Origin: Annona cherimola
Lineage: Eukaryota; Streptophyta; Magnoliopsida; Magnoliales; Annonaceae
Reading direction: 5' to 3'
DNA: 64,000 nucleotides
Assembly: GCA_030490835.1 (NCBI GenBank)
Contig: CM059973.1
Location: forward strand, 57,478,008 to 57,542,007
The notes below the pieces were generated by a model. The model ran no database searches. It saw only the letters and a list, made by a program, of their open reading frames with translations, and was not told the DNA's origin. This document shows positions 45,875-58,400 of this stretch, one piece after another. Made by a program: the position numbers and the translations under genes. Numbering within the stretch: position 1 is the first letter of the stretch; each line of letters begins with the position of its first letter.

Positions 45875-46740
45875 CGTAGTTAAAGTCGACTTTGACAACG
45901 ATTTCACCCAAGTCGTACATTGGAATCGACTTGGGGTACCACTTCGATTGGGGCTTTTTAAATTCTTAAGTTCTCCTTTGACATTTAGTGCTTTTAGAGT
46001 TTCATCTTAAGTTAACTTGATTGTTTACTTGACCTAAGTCGAATGCAGAGTCGACTATGGGTTCAACTTTGCACGTTGTTTGCTTAGTTAGTAAAAACAT
46101 GCAATCCCTAAGTCGACTTGGCTGTGGAACTTTGCACAAGTTGCTATTGCTATGAACTTCACTTATCGCTTGAAACTTAAAACTTCATAACTTGTGCTTC
46201 TTTGATTTCATTTTTTCATGTTGTTAGTTTGAGTCGGCTTAGTCTTGGACTTCATCCAAGTCGCTTGGAAAAGTTGACTTGGACGTACAACTTGACATTT
46301 TCTACTTATCATTTAAAATGTCGCTTGGCTCTTAATGAATACAGGTAGAAGTCTTGAGTCAACTTGGCTTTCAACTTTACTCGAGTCGTAGGTGGAGTCA
46401 ACTTGGAGTGAACTTCGCATGTTCAACTTTCAATCAAGAGGTTTATGCAATCCTCTAAGTCGACTTGGCTATCAACTTTGCACAGTCACTAGTAGAGTCA
46501 ACTTGCGTCCGCAACCGGATTGTTCTGCACTTCAAGATTTACATTCCTTCAACCTAAGTCGCAGCTTGAGGTCGATTTGGGTATGACTTGACCTAAGTCA
46601 CATGTTTGAGTCCACTTGACTGTGATACTTGATCTGCTATACTTTATCAAATTAAATTTTCATCTTGAAACCACTTCACTAAATATGTTATTAACCTTTA
46701 ATATTTAAAATTGGATTATTAATAATCAAAACATATATTT
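45875..46740 (-). repeat. Old Sirevirus LTR remnant
   Basis: Contains about ten worn AAGTCGACTT/AAGTCG boxes (for example 45890, 45930, 46090, 46455) in the same style as the LTRs at 2636 and 51740. The right end (ATTATTAATAATCAAAACAT) matches the complement of the LTR start region. Terminal TGTTGG is not preserved. Many boxes have lost CpG to TpG/CpA, as expected for an old methylated copy. Confidence 0.6.
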
Positions 46741-46849
46741 CTCTTTGTTGCGTAGTTGAGTTCACAACATGAAGAATGTCCTAAACCATAAAAAGAAGTA
46801 AGTGCTTTAGTTTTATAAAACTTATCAAGAGTTTAATTTTGCATGTTTT

Positions 46850-47347
46850 TTTATTGATTTGTGAGGATAATTGTGGATTTTGGTCCATGGCTAAAGATGT
46901 TGAGCAATTTAGCTAGGAGTTTGTTGATGTCATTTTCATTGACATACCTACTCAATTGCCACCAATGCGAGATATTCAGCATGCCATTGACTTCATCCCT
47001 AGATCATCATTCCAAATAACCCTACTTATCGCATGAGTCTACATAAACATAAGGAATTACAGGGGCAAGTTAACCAATTGTTGAAAAAGTTTGATAAGAG
47101 AAAGTGCTAGCCCATGTGCCATTTTTGCATTACTAGATCTAAAGAAAGATGGAACATGGCGTATGTGCATTGGTAGTTGAGCTACAAACAAGATCACTAT
47201 TAAGTACCATTTTTCAATCTCTCAACTTGATAATTTGCTAAACCAACTAAATGGTGTCTCCATTTTCTCCAACATTGATCTACATAGTGGTTATCATCAG
47301 ATCTGGATGTGATCTGGAGATGAATTGAAGAACACTTTCAAGACTTG
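46850..47347 (+). pseudogene. Gypsy reverse transcriptase, N-terminal half (continues at 62966)
   Basis: The translation gives [42 protein letters not shown] followed by [10 protein letters not shown], then TIKYHFSISQLDNLLNQL and FSNIDLHSGYHQI. These are the first blocks of Ty3/gypsy reverse transcriptase in correct order. A stop occurs after MCIGS and others are scattered. The gene is cut at ELKNTFKT by a solo LTR with ACTTG duplication and resumes at 62966 with the next motif (EWMVMP). Confidence 0.85.
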
Positions 47348-49147
47348 TGTGGCGCCCCAGCCCGAGCGTTACAACCTTATCTCAAGATCTATCGATTAGT
47401 AAATGTAAATCAGGATTGTTACCCTGATCACGCAGCGGGTTTTTATTGGATATTTATCCACTTAATCTTAACTTCTTAGAATTTTATATCATTTATACAT
47501 TTCATTTCCATCAAATGCCAATTTAGGTCATTATATCATTTAAGAGTTACACATGTCATCTCATAATCTTCATACTTAATCATATCATGATATTTCACGC
47601 CTTAGCATTTACCCATAAAACTTTTTTGTCAATCCATAAGCATAAAACATAACATAATCCTTCTTCAACATTAAATAACTATTTAATGTCATCATTCATA
47701 TAACCATTCAACCCTTAGGTTCATACACAGGTAACTTGTAGAAATCTATTCAACCTTGAATCTCCACCTATGCTTCTTGCCTCCTTCCTTTCACCTGTCT
47801 ATGGGTTTGGAAAACAAAACGTGAGTTGAAATTCAACTCAAAAAGCAAGCATATATTTTTCAGGCAAATCATTTTGAAGGCAACATTCTTTAAAAACATT
47901 TCTCTCCATTCAGTAGAGACACTTAGCAAGTGATCAACTACCTGCGGAGCAGAAACTTTATCATAAACCTTTCGTAAACGTTTCATAAAAATCATTCATG
48001 AAAAACCATTCACGTAAACCATTCGTAAATCCCAGTTTTTGGGCATTTCATAAACATTGGATGTGCAAATTCATCATTTCCATTCATGACATTATCCTTC
48101 ATGTGACGGTACGCTAGTACGGGGAACCCTCTTTCATGACATGATCCTTTCCATCCTTGGAGCCATACCTTCCGACTTGGTAACGTCAAGGGAGACTCCT
48201 TGTCCACTTACTACCTTGACTAGCCTACCTCGCCGGTCCTTTCTGACTTGGCAACGTCAAGGGGGACTCCTTGTCCACTTACTGCCTCGACTAGCCTACC
48301 TAACTTCCATTCCATGCATGACCTTTAGTCACCCTGGTATTTATAGCCCTTACACATGACATCCTGTCATTATCATATAGAGAATTTTTTACACCATCCA
48401 TTTTTAAACATCATTTCAATGAAACATCGTATAAATTCATGTTTCATCACATTTCATACATAATTGCGAAACAGTAAGCAATCATTTATTTCAATAGAAA
48501 TAACATTTCAATACGCATATAAACAAGGAATGGTCATCATTAAACAACTTGGAAAACATTTAAAACAAAACTCATTTAGAAAGCTGCTTGCTTATTTTGC
48601 TTGCTTAGCTTTCCGTTTTGCTTATCCCTTTGCCTTTGCCTATACATATAAGAATGACATAGCATTCACATACTCTTTTTTGCTTGCATTCAACTCAGTT
48701 TTCTAACCCATTTTCATTAACATATATAATTCCTTCGACTTCTCAAGTCGTTATGCCCATATAGCACATACTTGTGCATTACATGGGCTATTACACATCA
48801 CATTTAATCCCATAAGTAGGGTGATCATTCAATCACTTAATAATTATTCAATAATCATCATTTAATGGCTCATTTCCTTTCATATACCAATTTTCACTTA
48901 TTTTTCAAAAAATTACACATCGGTGCTCATTTTAAGCACACGTTCTTGCCTTAAGCCTCATTAATTAATCCCAAAATTTGAGATTAACATCATACTTCTA
49001 AACAGCAATATATTCATGAATTTTACCATGTTTTCATGCATTTTTGCACAAAGTCAATTTTCATAGGTCATTTACCACTTATGCATGTTCATAATTCCAC
49101 ATATACTCACTTCACATCACATATATGTTGCATTTCATAAATTTTTT

Positions 49148-49384
49148 CAAATCAGCAACTTAGTCCATAATTCAGCATAATAATTATCCTTAATTATCAC
49201 TTTATTTAGGGTATTTTCATGGAATTTTCAAATCAGCAACTTAGTCCATAATTCAGCATAATAATTATCCTTAATTATCACTTTATTTAGGGTATTTTCA
49301 TGGAATTTTCAAATCAGCAACTTAGTCCATAATTCAGCATAATAATTATCCTTATCACTTTATTTAGGGTATTTTCATGGAATT
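49148..49384. repeat. Three-copy tandem repeat, 81 bp unit
   Basis: Units start at 49148, 49229 and 49310 (each CAAATCAGCAACTTAGTCC...). The first two are identical as far as I can read; the third has a 6-base deletion (CCTTATCAC against CCTTAATTATCAC). It lies within the minus-strand solo LTR. Confidence 0.93.
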
Positions 49385-50831
49385 TAAATCCACTAATCAT
49401 AGGTTTCCAAAACAGCAACTTTGGAACCCATTTTTCACATGTTTAACGTGCCTTTTGATACTTAACCCTAAACAGTTTTATAATTCTGAATTTCCAGAAA
49501 TTATTCCAGATTTTCCTAACCCATATCTAGGGTATTAACATATATTTAACATTCATAAATTAACACCTCTCAAAACAGCAACTTGTTTCCCCATTTCGGG
49601 TCTCGTTTTCACCCCATTTGAACACCGTTTCATAAAATTCATAAAATCAGATTTGGGGCTTATCTTCCCAAATCCTTTTGGTCGTCTATAGTACCTTAAC
49701 CCTAGGGTATTTTACCCTACATAGCTTCCATAAATCATGTAATCCCATTTCCATACCATCTTTAGCATAAAAATGAAAAAATCGAGTCATATATGCAACC
49801 CTAGGTTCCATACCTTATAAAATCAGCAACCTATTCATAAATCATCATATGAATTGCATTAAATAATGATTTATATCCCATTATAAGTTAAATTTTATCA
49901 CAAAAACCTGGAATTTAACATTTATCTTGATTTATTCCTTAAGCTGTCCATAATGCTGAATTCAGGCACATTGAATTCTCAAAATCTTGAATTAATATAA
50001 AATCAAGTATTTTTGATCTTAAAATTATACCATAACTTAATAACTATATGGATTAACCAAAATAAATATTTTTAGCATGAAATATTTAGTATTTCTATTT
50101 ATTTTGGTATTTTTACTCTGCTCAACAGCAGCACCCCTTTTCAGACGCCTAAATAATGTTAATTATGGGGTATATTTATACCCATAAAAACCTATTTTTT
50201 ATTTTATTTGTGTGATAAAAAATATGTCTTATATATTCTGTAAAGGTTTCAGATCAAAATTTCTTGTATAAAAATTATTAAAAATCAGTTGGTGCAGCTG
50301 ATCCTACCACCCGTTTAATCCTGTCCAAGTTGATTTGCCCGGATTTTTAATTTGCAACGTGCTTATCTTTTTAAGTGGAAAATTACGTATTTCCTTAATA
50401 ACAATATCATGAGTCTTTTCACAAATTTTCATGATAAAACTCATTCATTAACTATTTCTTCCATATTTTCCTTTCCAGATCCAGGTTTACTACACATGAG
50501 TGTAGATAAAAGAATATGGGCTGATTAATCCCAAATTAAACTTTATAAATCAAATCATTTAGCTAAGCATATTTAATTCTTGAAACATGTTCTTTAAGAG
50601 TTCTTTTATAACTCAAAACCATGAATCCAAATCAAGAAGAAAACTTGAAAATTGGAAGGCTTAAACTTAATGGGTACTTATCCGATTTCGTCGAATCTTT
50701 GCCCCGAGCTTCCCGAGCTTCTCCTTCCTTTTTCCTTTTTCTTTTCCCTCTCTTTTCTCCCTTACCTTGCTGGGTTGGACGTGTGAGACTTGCTGGATTT
50801 TGGAGAAAATCTCCATTTCTCTCTTGTTTTC

Positions 50832-50856
50832 CTCTCTCTCTCTCTCTCTCTCTCTC
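50832..50856. repeat. CT dinucleotide microsatellite
   Basis: Twelve CT repeats in a C/T-rich stretch (50700-50930). The open frames across it are composition artefacts. Confidence 0.95.
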
Positions 50857-52796
50857 CTCCTTTGCTGGAACGTCCAGCCCCATTCTCCCTCTCTTTCCAC
50901 CTTTTATTTGCTACTTTTCTTTGTGCCCAAGCAACCTGTGGAACCCTGACCGTATACGCGTTGTTTCGACTGTATACGCGTCATTTCGACATTTGTAATA
51001 TTGTAATTATTTTATGAATAAATGAAAATTCATGAATTATATTGATGGATATGTATATTGGAGATTGAAATAATGCGATTAGGAATTTAACCCCGTGAAT
51101 AGTGCACGTGAATAGTGTACGTGAATAGTAACTACGGGCTAAAACACGTGATTAAGAGTTAATCACTTGGATTAACTTAATCACAAAAAGACGAAATAGA
51201 GATTTAATCACTACAAGACAAAATAGCAATTCTTTTGGATATTTTAATCCAAGTTTGGATTTTTGTGGAAAATAGAAAAAAATTCATAAATTGCAATCCG
51301 GGCGTCGGAATTTGGTGAAATTTTTTATGGATGGTTAAAAATTCATGATGGACATGATGAATGGATCAAGATGTGATGAAAATCACAAATCAAAGGATAA
51401 AATGAAACGTCAAAATGAAAAATCAAAAGTAACATTTCTTTAATTAAATGCCACTTTTGACTTTTTACAAAAAGTAAAAAATAAAAAATAAAAAAATTAA
51501 ATGGAATACAGCAGCTGCAGGGGCGTGAGCAGGGGCATTTAATGGGCCATTTGACTTTAATCAATGGCTCAAATTCATCCAAATCACAAATTAAGGGTTT
51601 AGATTTAATTTGCTTAAAAATTAATTAAATAAAAAAATAATAAAAATAGGTAAAAATAGGGCTGCATAGGGCTGCTGGAGCAGGCATAGGGTGGGCAGCT
51701 CTTGGCTCAATGCAATTTTTAAAATTAAAAAGAAATACCTGTTGGAAATATGTGGAAAACAAGTTAAATCTTTGTTTTGATGATTAACAAATCAATTTGA
51801 GTAAGTCTTGGCTACTAACATGTTTGTGGAAATGTTTAAGGCATATACACTTGAAGAAAATAAAGCATGGAAGACCAAGTCGTAGTCCAAGTCGACTCCA
51901 AGATCGACTTCAAAAAGCTCAAACTGTCCAGAGTTGAAAATGGGAGAAGAACAAGTGAAGTCGCAGGCCAAGTCGACTCCACTTGCGACTTGGGAAGCCA
52001 AGTCGCAAACGAAGTCGACTCCAGGATCAACTTCAGATGGCGAAAACTCTCCAGAGTTGAAGTTCAGAACACGAAGTGCCGAAGTCGCACCCCAAGTCGA
52101 CTCCACTTGCGACTTGAGGTGAAGTCGCAGACGAAGTCGACTCCGACATAGACTTGGATCGGGCAGAGGAGATTTTCCTGAAGACAAGATGGATTAAATG
52201 ATTTCAAGATCAACATTAAGATTCTCAAGTCCAAGGCAAAGCTCCAAGTATATTTTCAAGTTATGAACATTAATGAATCAAAGGCGAAATCAACCAATAC
52301 AAAGTCTCCAAGAATCACAAGGTCTACAAAGACGAAGAACAATCCAAGTTCAAGCAAGATGCATAAACCAAGAAGATTGTTCGAGTTCAAGACTCATGAG
52401 TTCAAAGGTTTGCAAATCATGGAGCTAATGAAAGCAAGACACAATGATCCAAAAAGTAATACAAAATGCAAAAGGCATGGAGAAGACTAAGCAAAAGAAC
52501 CAAGCATTCCAAGTTCTCAAGTTCACGAAATCAACTGCCGAGGTGAAGTCGCACCCGAAGTCGACTTCACCTGCGACTTGGGTCAAGTTGATGCCCAAGA
52601 CGACCCTGACTGAAACTTGAAGTTGCGACGGAGAAGCGAAGTCGCACCCGAAGTCGACTCCATATGCGACTTGGGCGAAGTCGCATCCGAAGTCGACTCC
52701 ACATGCGACTTGGGTCGCAACGGTCGGAATTTATTCGAACGTTGGCGCATTAAATGCGCGCCACCTACCTTCTAACGTTTGGATTCCCTCCAAAAT

Positions 52797-52804
52797 TATA
52801 AATA
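52797..52804 (+). promoter_or_regulatory. LTR TATA box
   Basis: TATAAATA about 70 bases after the second box cluster; the copy in the 3' LTR is at 59831-59838. The likely core promoter for the element RNA. Confidence 0.6.
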
Positions 52805-53130
52805 GCATTCATGGTGGACGAGAGAAGTAGCTGAGAATCATTAAGTGTACATAACTACTATATTCAAGAGCTCTAAAGAGATCAAGCCATTCAAAGAGGA
52901 AGAACTTCACTTCAAGTTGCAAGAGCTATATTTCAGAATCTTCAAAGCCATTACAACAAGTTCCTCTCTGCGCCAAAACTACTACTACACAACTGTAAAG
53001 TGTAGTTTTCTTATTGTTTCATTTTTTTGTGTTGAACTTGATTTAGTTTGAGGAACTAAGATCAAGTGTAAGCAAAGTAGTGTGTGATTGGAGTGTAACT
53101 CATCACCTACTTGTGCTGTGATTTGTTGAT

Positions 53131-53230
53131 GCCCCCTAGAGCTGGAATCTAGAAGAGAGCAAGAGGCTCTGGTTGTATATGCCCCTTAGAGCTAGAATCT
53201 AGAAGAGAGCAGTGGCTCTAATTGTATTGA
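53131..53230. repeat. 50 bp tandem duplication within the LTR
   Basis: Units begin GCCCCCTAGAGCTGG (53131) and GCCCCTTAGAGCTAG (53181). It is also present in the 3' LTR (60165-60264), but single in the LTRs at 2636 and 25261. It therefore predates this insertion but is specific to this sublineage. Confidence 0.85.
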
Positions 53231-53488
53231 GAGAATACAATAGTGGAACCCAAGTCACAAGGAGTGTGAGCTTGGAAGAGTGGAGTAGGGAGGTTGCCCG
53301 AACCACTATAAAAATCTTGTGTGTTTGATTTATTTATTTGCTCTCTACATTATATAGCTTTCCATTTCATTTCTTCATTAAGGGGACTGGATTAATCCGG
53401 GGTTAAGTTTCTGTTTAAGTTATAAATTTTTAAATACCCAATTCACCCCTCCCCTCTTGGGTTTTGCCATTAACTCGGGACCAACAAG

Positions 53489-53500
53489 TGGTATCAGAGC
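53489..53500 (+). promoter_or_regulatory. Primer binding site, initiator methionine tRNA type
   Basis: TGGTATCAGAGC two bases after the LTR. Confidence 0.95.
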
Positions 53501-53535
53501 AGGTCTTTGAGTTTTTACCAAAGAGATTTATTATC

Positions 53536-55407
53536 ATGGCATCCCAATCTACTTCCGTTCCCGCATTTGCTGAAGGCCAATCTTTTACAAGGCCACCATT
53601 GTTTGATGGGAACAACTTTGGTTATTGGAAGCTTCGTATGAAGCAACTCATCATGGCTACAGATATGGACTCTTGGATTGCTATCCAAGATGGTGTAACA
53701 TTGCCAATTGATGAAAGAGCTTCCAAGTGGACCGAAGAGGAAGTAAGAACTGTAAAGAGCAATGCCAAAGCTATGAACTCACTAATTTGTGCTCTTACAG
53801 CTTCCGAATATGATAGAGTATCATCTTGTCAAACCGCTAAAGAAATATGGGATACTCTAACATCTATTTATGAAGGAACTTCTCAAGTCCAAGGGACTAG
53901 AAGAAATATTCTGATAGGAGAGTTGGAAAGCTTTAGAATGCTAGATACAGAAAATATTTCTGAAATGTTTGCTAGATTCTCCAAGATTACTAATGCTTTG
54001 AAAGGTCTTGGAAAGGCTATCTCTGAATCTGAACAGGTCATGAAGATCTTAAGAGCTCTACTAGATTCATGGACTCCAAAGATTACAGCAATAGAAGAAG
54101 CAAAAGACCTCAACACTTTAAAGCTAGAAGACCTCATTAGCTCATTAATGTCACATGAGCTAATTAAGAGAAGAAACGAAGACAATCATAAAGGGAAGAA
54201 AACCATTGCACTAAAGGCCACCCACAACTCAGAAGAATCTACCTCCTCATCTCAAAACAACAATGAAGACATAGCACTTCTCACTCGCAAATTCCGAAAA
54301 TTTGTGAGAAAAGAAAGGAACTTCAGAAACTACAAAGAAAGACCACGAAGAGAGAAGAAGAACGAGCCAACCAAGTGCTATAGATGCGGGGGCGTAGGAC
54401 ATATGCAAACTCAATGTCCTACACCGGAAGAAAAACCAAAGGATTATCAAGAGAGGAGAGAAGGACATGAAAGAAGAAAGTATCAAAAGCCTAAGGGAAG
54501 AGGCATGTATGTCAATGAAGAGACTTCATCAACAAGCAGCTCTTCAACCGACGGCAACGATGCAGCAAACTGCGCAAGAATATGCTGTATGGCACGGATC
54601 GAACAAGAAGAAGACTTGTTATGCCTAAACACAACTGAAGTTTTGGAAGAACAATCCACCTCAACAAAATGCACAAGCAATGAAGAGGTAACTTCCAAAC
54701 CTTGCTATTCTCAATCAAGTTATTCTTCTTTTCATGAATGCCTCAAATGTGCTGAATTAGAAGAACTACAACTTGCATATGATTCATTATATGAGGAAAT
54801 CAAAAAGCTAGGAAACAAGTTGACATTGAAGAGACAACAATTCAATTCTATTATTATTGTAAATGGAAAACTAGCTGAAAGATCAACAAAACTGAAAGAG
54901 GAAAATGAATCATTGAAAAATGAGATTGAAAAATTGAAAAAGGAGAACAAATCATTAAATGAATCATTAGCAAAGTTCTCTAATCCAGGAGAAAGTATAA
55001 AAATATTTCTAAACATGACCTCTCAATCAAATAAAAGAGGCCTTGGATATTATACATTTGAGCAAAAAGAAAGTGGCAAATCGAATGTGCCAACACTTGA
55101 GAAATATCAAACCAAAACTGCACCAAGATACAAGCCACAAAAGAAAAATGTTATGTGAACTAGAAGGCCAACGCTTGAACTATTGCATACTTGGAGGCCT
55201 ACTCCAAGATTGCCTATGGCCTGTAACTTTTGCAATAAGATGGGTCATAAAACTTATAAATGTAACTTTAAGAAATTATATGACCATGGTGCTAAATTTG
55301 TTTGGGTTCCAAGGAACACAAGATTTGGGCTTTCTAAGATGGAGCAATAAAGGTTGAATAATATTACTAACCCAAATGGACCCATAAAATGGGTACCAAA
55401 GAGATGA
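53536..55407 (+). pseudogene. Sirevirus gag, two premature stops near its end
   Basis: Start ATG 53536 (MASQSTSVPAFAEG), supported by the same start in the two other copies. Residues 1-200 are the copia Gag core (FDGNNFGYWKLRMKQ, AKEIWDTL, ILRALLDSWTPKI). The first CCHC knuckle (CYRCGGVGHMQTQC) is near residue 285 and a Ser-rich stretch follows. The coiled coil spans about 410-500 and the second CCHC (CNFCNKMGHKTYKC) is near 565. TGA at 55156-55158 replaces the Trp of the minus-strand copy, before knuckle two; TAA at 55348-55350 replaces Gln. The natural end is TGA 55405-55407. Coiled coils of Sirevirus Gag have been linked to binding host LC8 protein; that role is not testable here. Confidence 0.92.
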
Positions 55408-58400
55408 GATTTACCTTTTTATTTTTCAGATTTGTCTCAAGGCAAAGGCAAACAATGTATGGTTCATGGACAGCGGTTGTTCAAGGCATATGACTGGAGA
55501 AAGAAGTTTATTTCACAAGCTTAAGCCTTGCAACGACGGAACGGTTGCCTTTGGTAATAATGAGAAAGGTAAAATTAAAGGTAAAGGAAATATTTATAGT
55601 ATTTCAAATGCATGCATGGAAGATGTTTTGTTTGTTGAAGGACTCAAGCATAACCTAATGAGCATTAGTCAATTATGTGACAAAGGATACAAGGTTGTGT
55701 TTGAATCATCTATATGTAATGTATTTGATGGAGAACATATCATGTTTAGTGGAAAAAGACATGGAAATGTATATTTGGTTTCACTTGATGAACTAGATGG
55801 TCAATGTCTAATGGCCATTGATAATGATCCATGGGTTTGGCACAAAAGGCTTGGACATATAAATATGAGAAATATTAAGACCCTATGGAAGAAGAGTTTG
55901 GTAGAAGGCTTGCCGAAGTTGAAATATGACAAAGACAAAATTTGCAAGGCATGTCAATTATCTAAACAACCTAAGATGCCTTTCTCTACCAAAAAGGAAA
56001 TCTCCACCACTAGGCCACTTGAATTGCTACACATGGATCTATATGGGCCATCCGATATTTTAACCATTGGTGGAAAGAAATATGTATTTGTTATTGTTGA
56101 TGATTTTTCAAGATTTACATGGATAATTCTCTTAGCTAGCAAAGATGAAGCTTTCTCTATGTTTTCGACTTTTGTAAACTTGGTGGAAAATGAAAAACAA
56201 AGTACTATTATGACTATAAGAAGTGATCATGGTGGTGAATTTGAAAACAAACGATTCATAGAGTTATGTAATGAAAAAGGAATTCATCACACATTTTCTG
56301 CACCAAGAACTCCACAACAAAATGGAGTAGTTGAAAGGAAAAACAGAACTATACAAGAGATGGCTAGAACAATGCTAAATGAGAGCAAATTATCCAAGAA
56401 ATTTTGGGGTGAAGCTGTAAGTACAGCTTGTCATGTTTTAAATCGAGTTACCATTAGAGCAATCTTGAAAAAGACCCCATATGAGCTATGGAAAGGTAGA
56501 AAACCAAATATTTCATATTTTCATGCTTTTGGATGCACATGCTATGTTTTGAACAATGGAAAAACCAACTTGGGAAAATTAGATGCTAAAAGTGATCAGG
56601 CAATATTCCTTGGGTACTCATCAAATAGCAAAGCTTATAGAGTATTCAATAAATGAAACCAAGTGGTAGAAGAATCCATACATGTAGTCTTTGATGAAAC
56701 TAACCCATGCTTGAAAAGAAAAGATGATTTAAGTGATGCAGATGATATAGCAAGAAATTTTGAAAAATTGCATGTGGAAAAGCAAGAAGATTCCATGGAG
56801 GAAAGGGTAAGTGAAGGTAATAATTCCTACAAACCTCTAACAGATTTGAAATTGAAACATGCACATCCAATTGAACAAGTTATAGGAAATGTGTATGAAG
56901 GTGTGAAAACTAGAAGATCAAAACAAAATGTTTGTGGACAATATGCTTTTGTATCTAAAATTGAACCTTCTAATATTGATCAAGCTCTTGATGATGAAAA
57001 CTGGATCATAGCAATGCAAGAAGAGCTAAATCAATTTGAAAAAAATCAAGTTTGGCACCTTGTTCCTAGACCAAATGATTGTACTGTTATTGGCACCAAG
57101 TGGGTCTTTAGGAACAAATTAGATGAAAGTGGACTTGTAGTGAGAAACAAAGCTAGACTTGTGGCAAAAGGATATTCACAAGAAGAAGGAATAGATTTTG
57201 AGGAATCCTATGCCCCGGTTGCTAGATTGGAAGCAATTCGCATATTATTAGCTTTTGCATCTCACATGAACTTTAAATTGTTTCAAATGGATGTTAAAAG
57301 TGCATTTCTGAATGGATATATAAATGAAGAGGTGTATGTAGAACAACCACCTGGATTTGAAGAAAAAGATCAATCTAAATTTGCGTACAAGTTAACCAAA
57401 GCATTATATGGATTAAAACAAGCCCCAAGAGCTTGGTATGATAGACTGAGCAAGTTTCTGATTGATCATGACTTTCAAAAAGGAAAGGTAGACACCACTT
57501 TGTTTATCAAGAATAAAGAAAAGGATATATTGATCATTCAGATTTATGTAGATGATATTATTTTGGTGCTACTAATGAAACTCTTTGCCTAGAATTTTCT
57601 AAGCTTATGCAAAAAGAGTTTGAGATGAGCATGATGGGAGAGCTAAACTTCTTCCTTGGACTGCAAATCAAGCAATTAAATGAAGGAATTTTCATTAACC
57701 AGTCTAAGTATATCAAAGAAATGCTCAAGAAGTTTGGCATGGAGAACAGCAAAGGAGCAAACACCCCTATGAGCTCAACGATCAAAATGGACAAAGATGA
57801 GAAAGGAAAAGTAGTTGATTTAAAATTGTATAGAAGCATGATAGGTTCATTATTGTATTTAACTGCTTCTAGACCTGATATCTCGTTTAGTGTGTGTATG
57901 TGCTCTAGATTTCAATCATGCCCAAAAGAATCACACTTGGCAGCAGTGAAAAGAATTTTTAGATACCTAGTTGACACTACCAATATAGGACTTTGGTATC
58001 CAAAGGGCTCCAATTTCGATCTAATCGGCTACTCGGATGTGGATTTTTCCGGTTACAAAGTAGATAGAAAGAGCACTAGTGGAACATGTCAGTTTCTTGG
58101 AAGCATGTTGGTTTCATGGTTTTCAAGAAAACAAACTAGTGTCGCTCTATCTACGGCGGAAGCCGAATACATTGCCGCCGGGAGCTGTTGTGCCCAATTA
58201 CTTTGGATGAAACAGCAACTTAGGGACTATGGCATGGATTTTAAAGATATACCTATCAAATGTGATAACACTAGTGCCATATGTCTAACCAAGAATCCAG
58301 TCTTGCATTCTAGGACTAAACATATAGACCTTAGACACCATTTCATTAGAGAACATGTCGAAAATCATGACATATGTTTGGTATATGTAAGAACAGAGGA

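Larger units (their letters stand above)
51740..53486 (+). repeat. 5' LTR of the Sirevirus (1747 bp)
   Basis: Box cluster one is at 51885-52165 and cluster two at 52550-52725, each built of symmetric units such as AAGTCG ... CGACTT. TATA is at 52797-52804. A 50 bp tandem duplication lies at 53131-53230 and a TTGTATT/AATACAA hairpin near 53223-53241. The short frames across the boxes (51867, 51934, 52263) are not genes. Confidence 0.96.

Noticed and set aside
49148..49384. Regular repeats as a CRISPR-like array
   Set aside because: Units are adjacent without spacers, in a plant retrotransposon LTR.
50621..51017. Several open frames around the CT microsatellite
   Set aside because: Low-complexity Ser/Leu and Arg/Glu peptides from the CT repeat; a solo LTR boundary (50936) cuts through them.
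51867..52490. Open frames across the LTR boxes (for example peptides rich in VDSTCDLG and AKSQTKSTP), repeated at 3243-4195, 25576-25758 and 58902-59525
   Set aside because: They arise from repetition of the GTCG/CGAC boxes in several frames on both strands, with no conserved start or domain. They are LTR promoter-side sequence.
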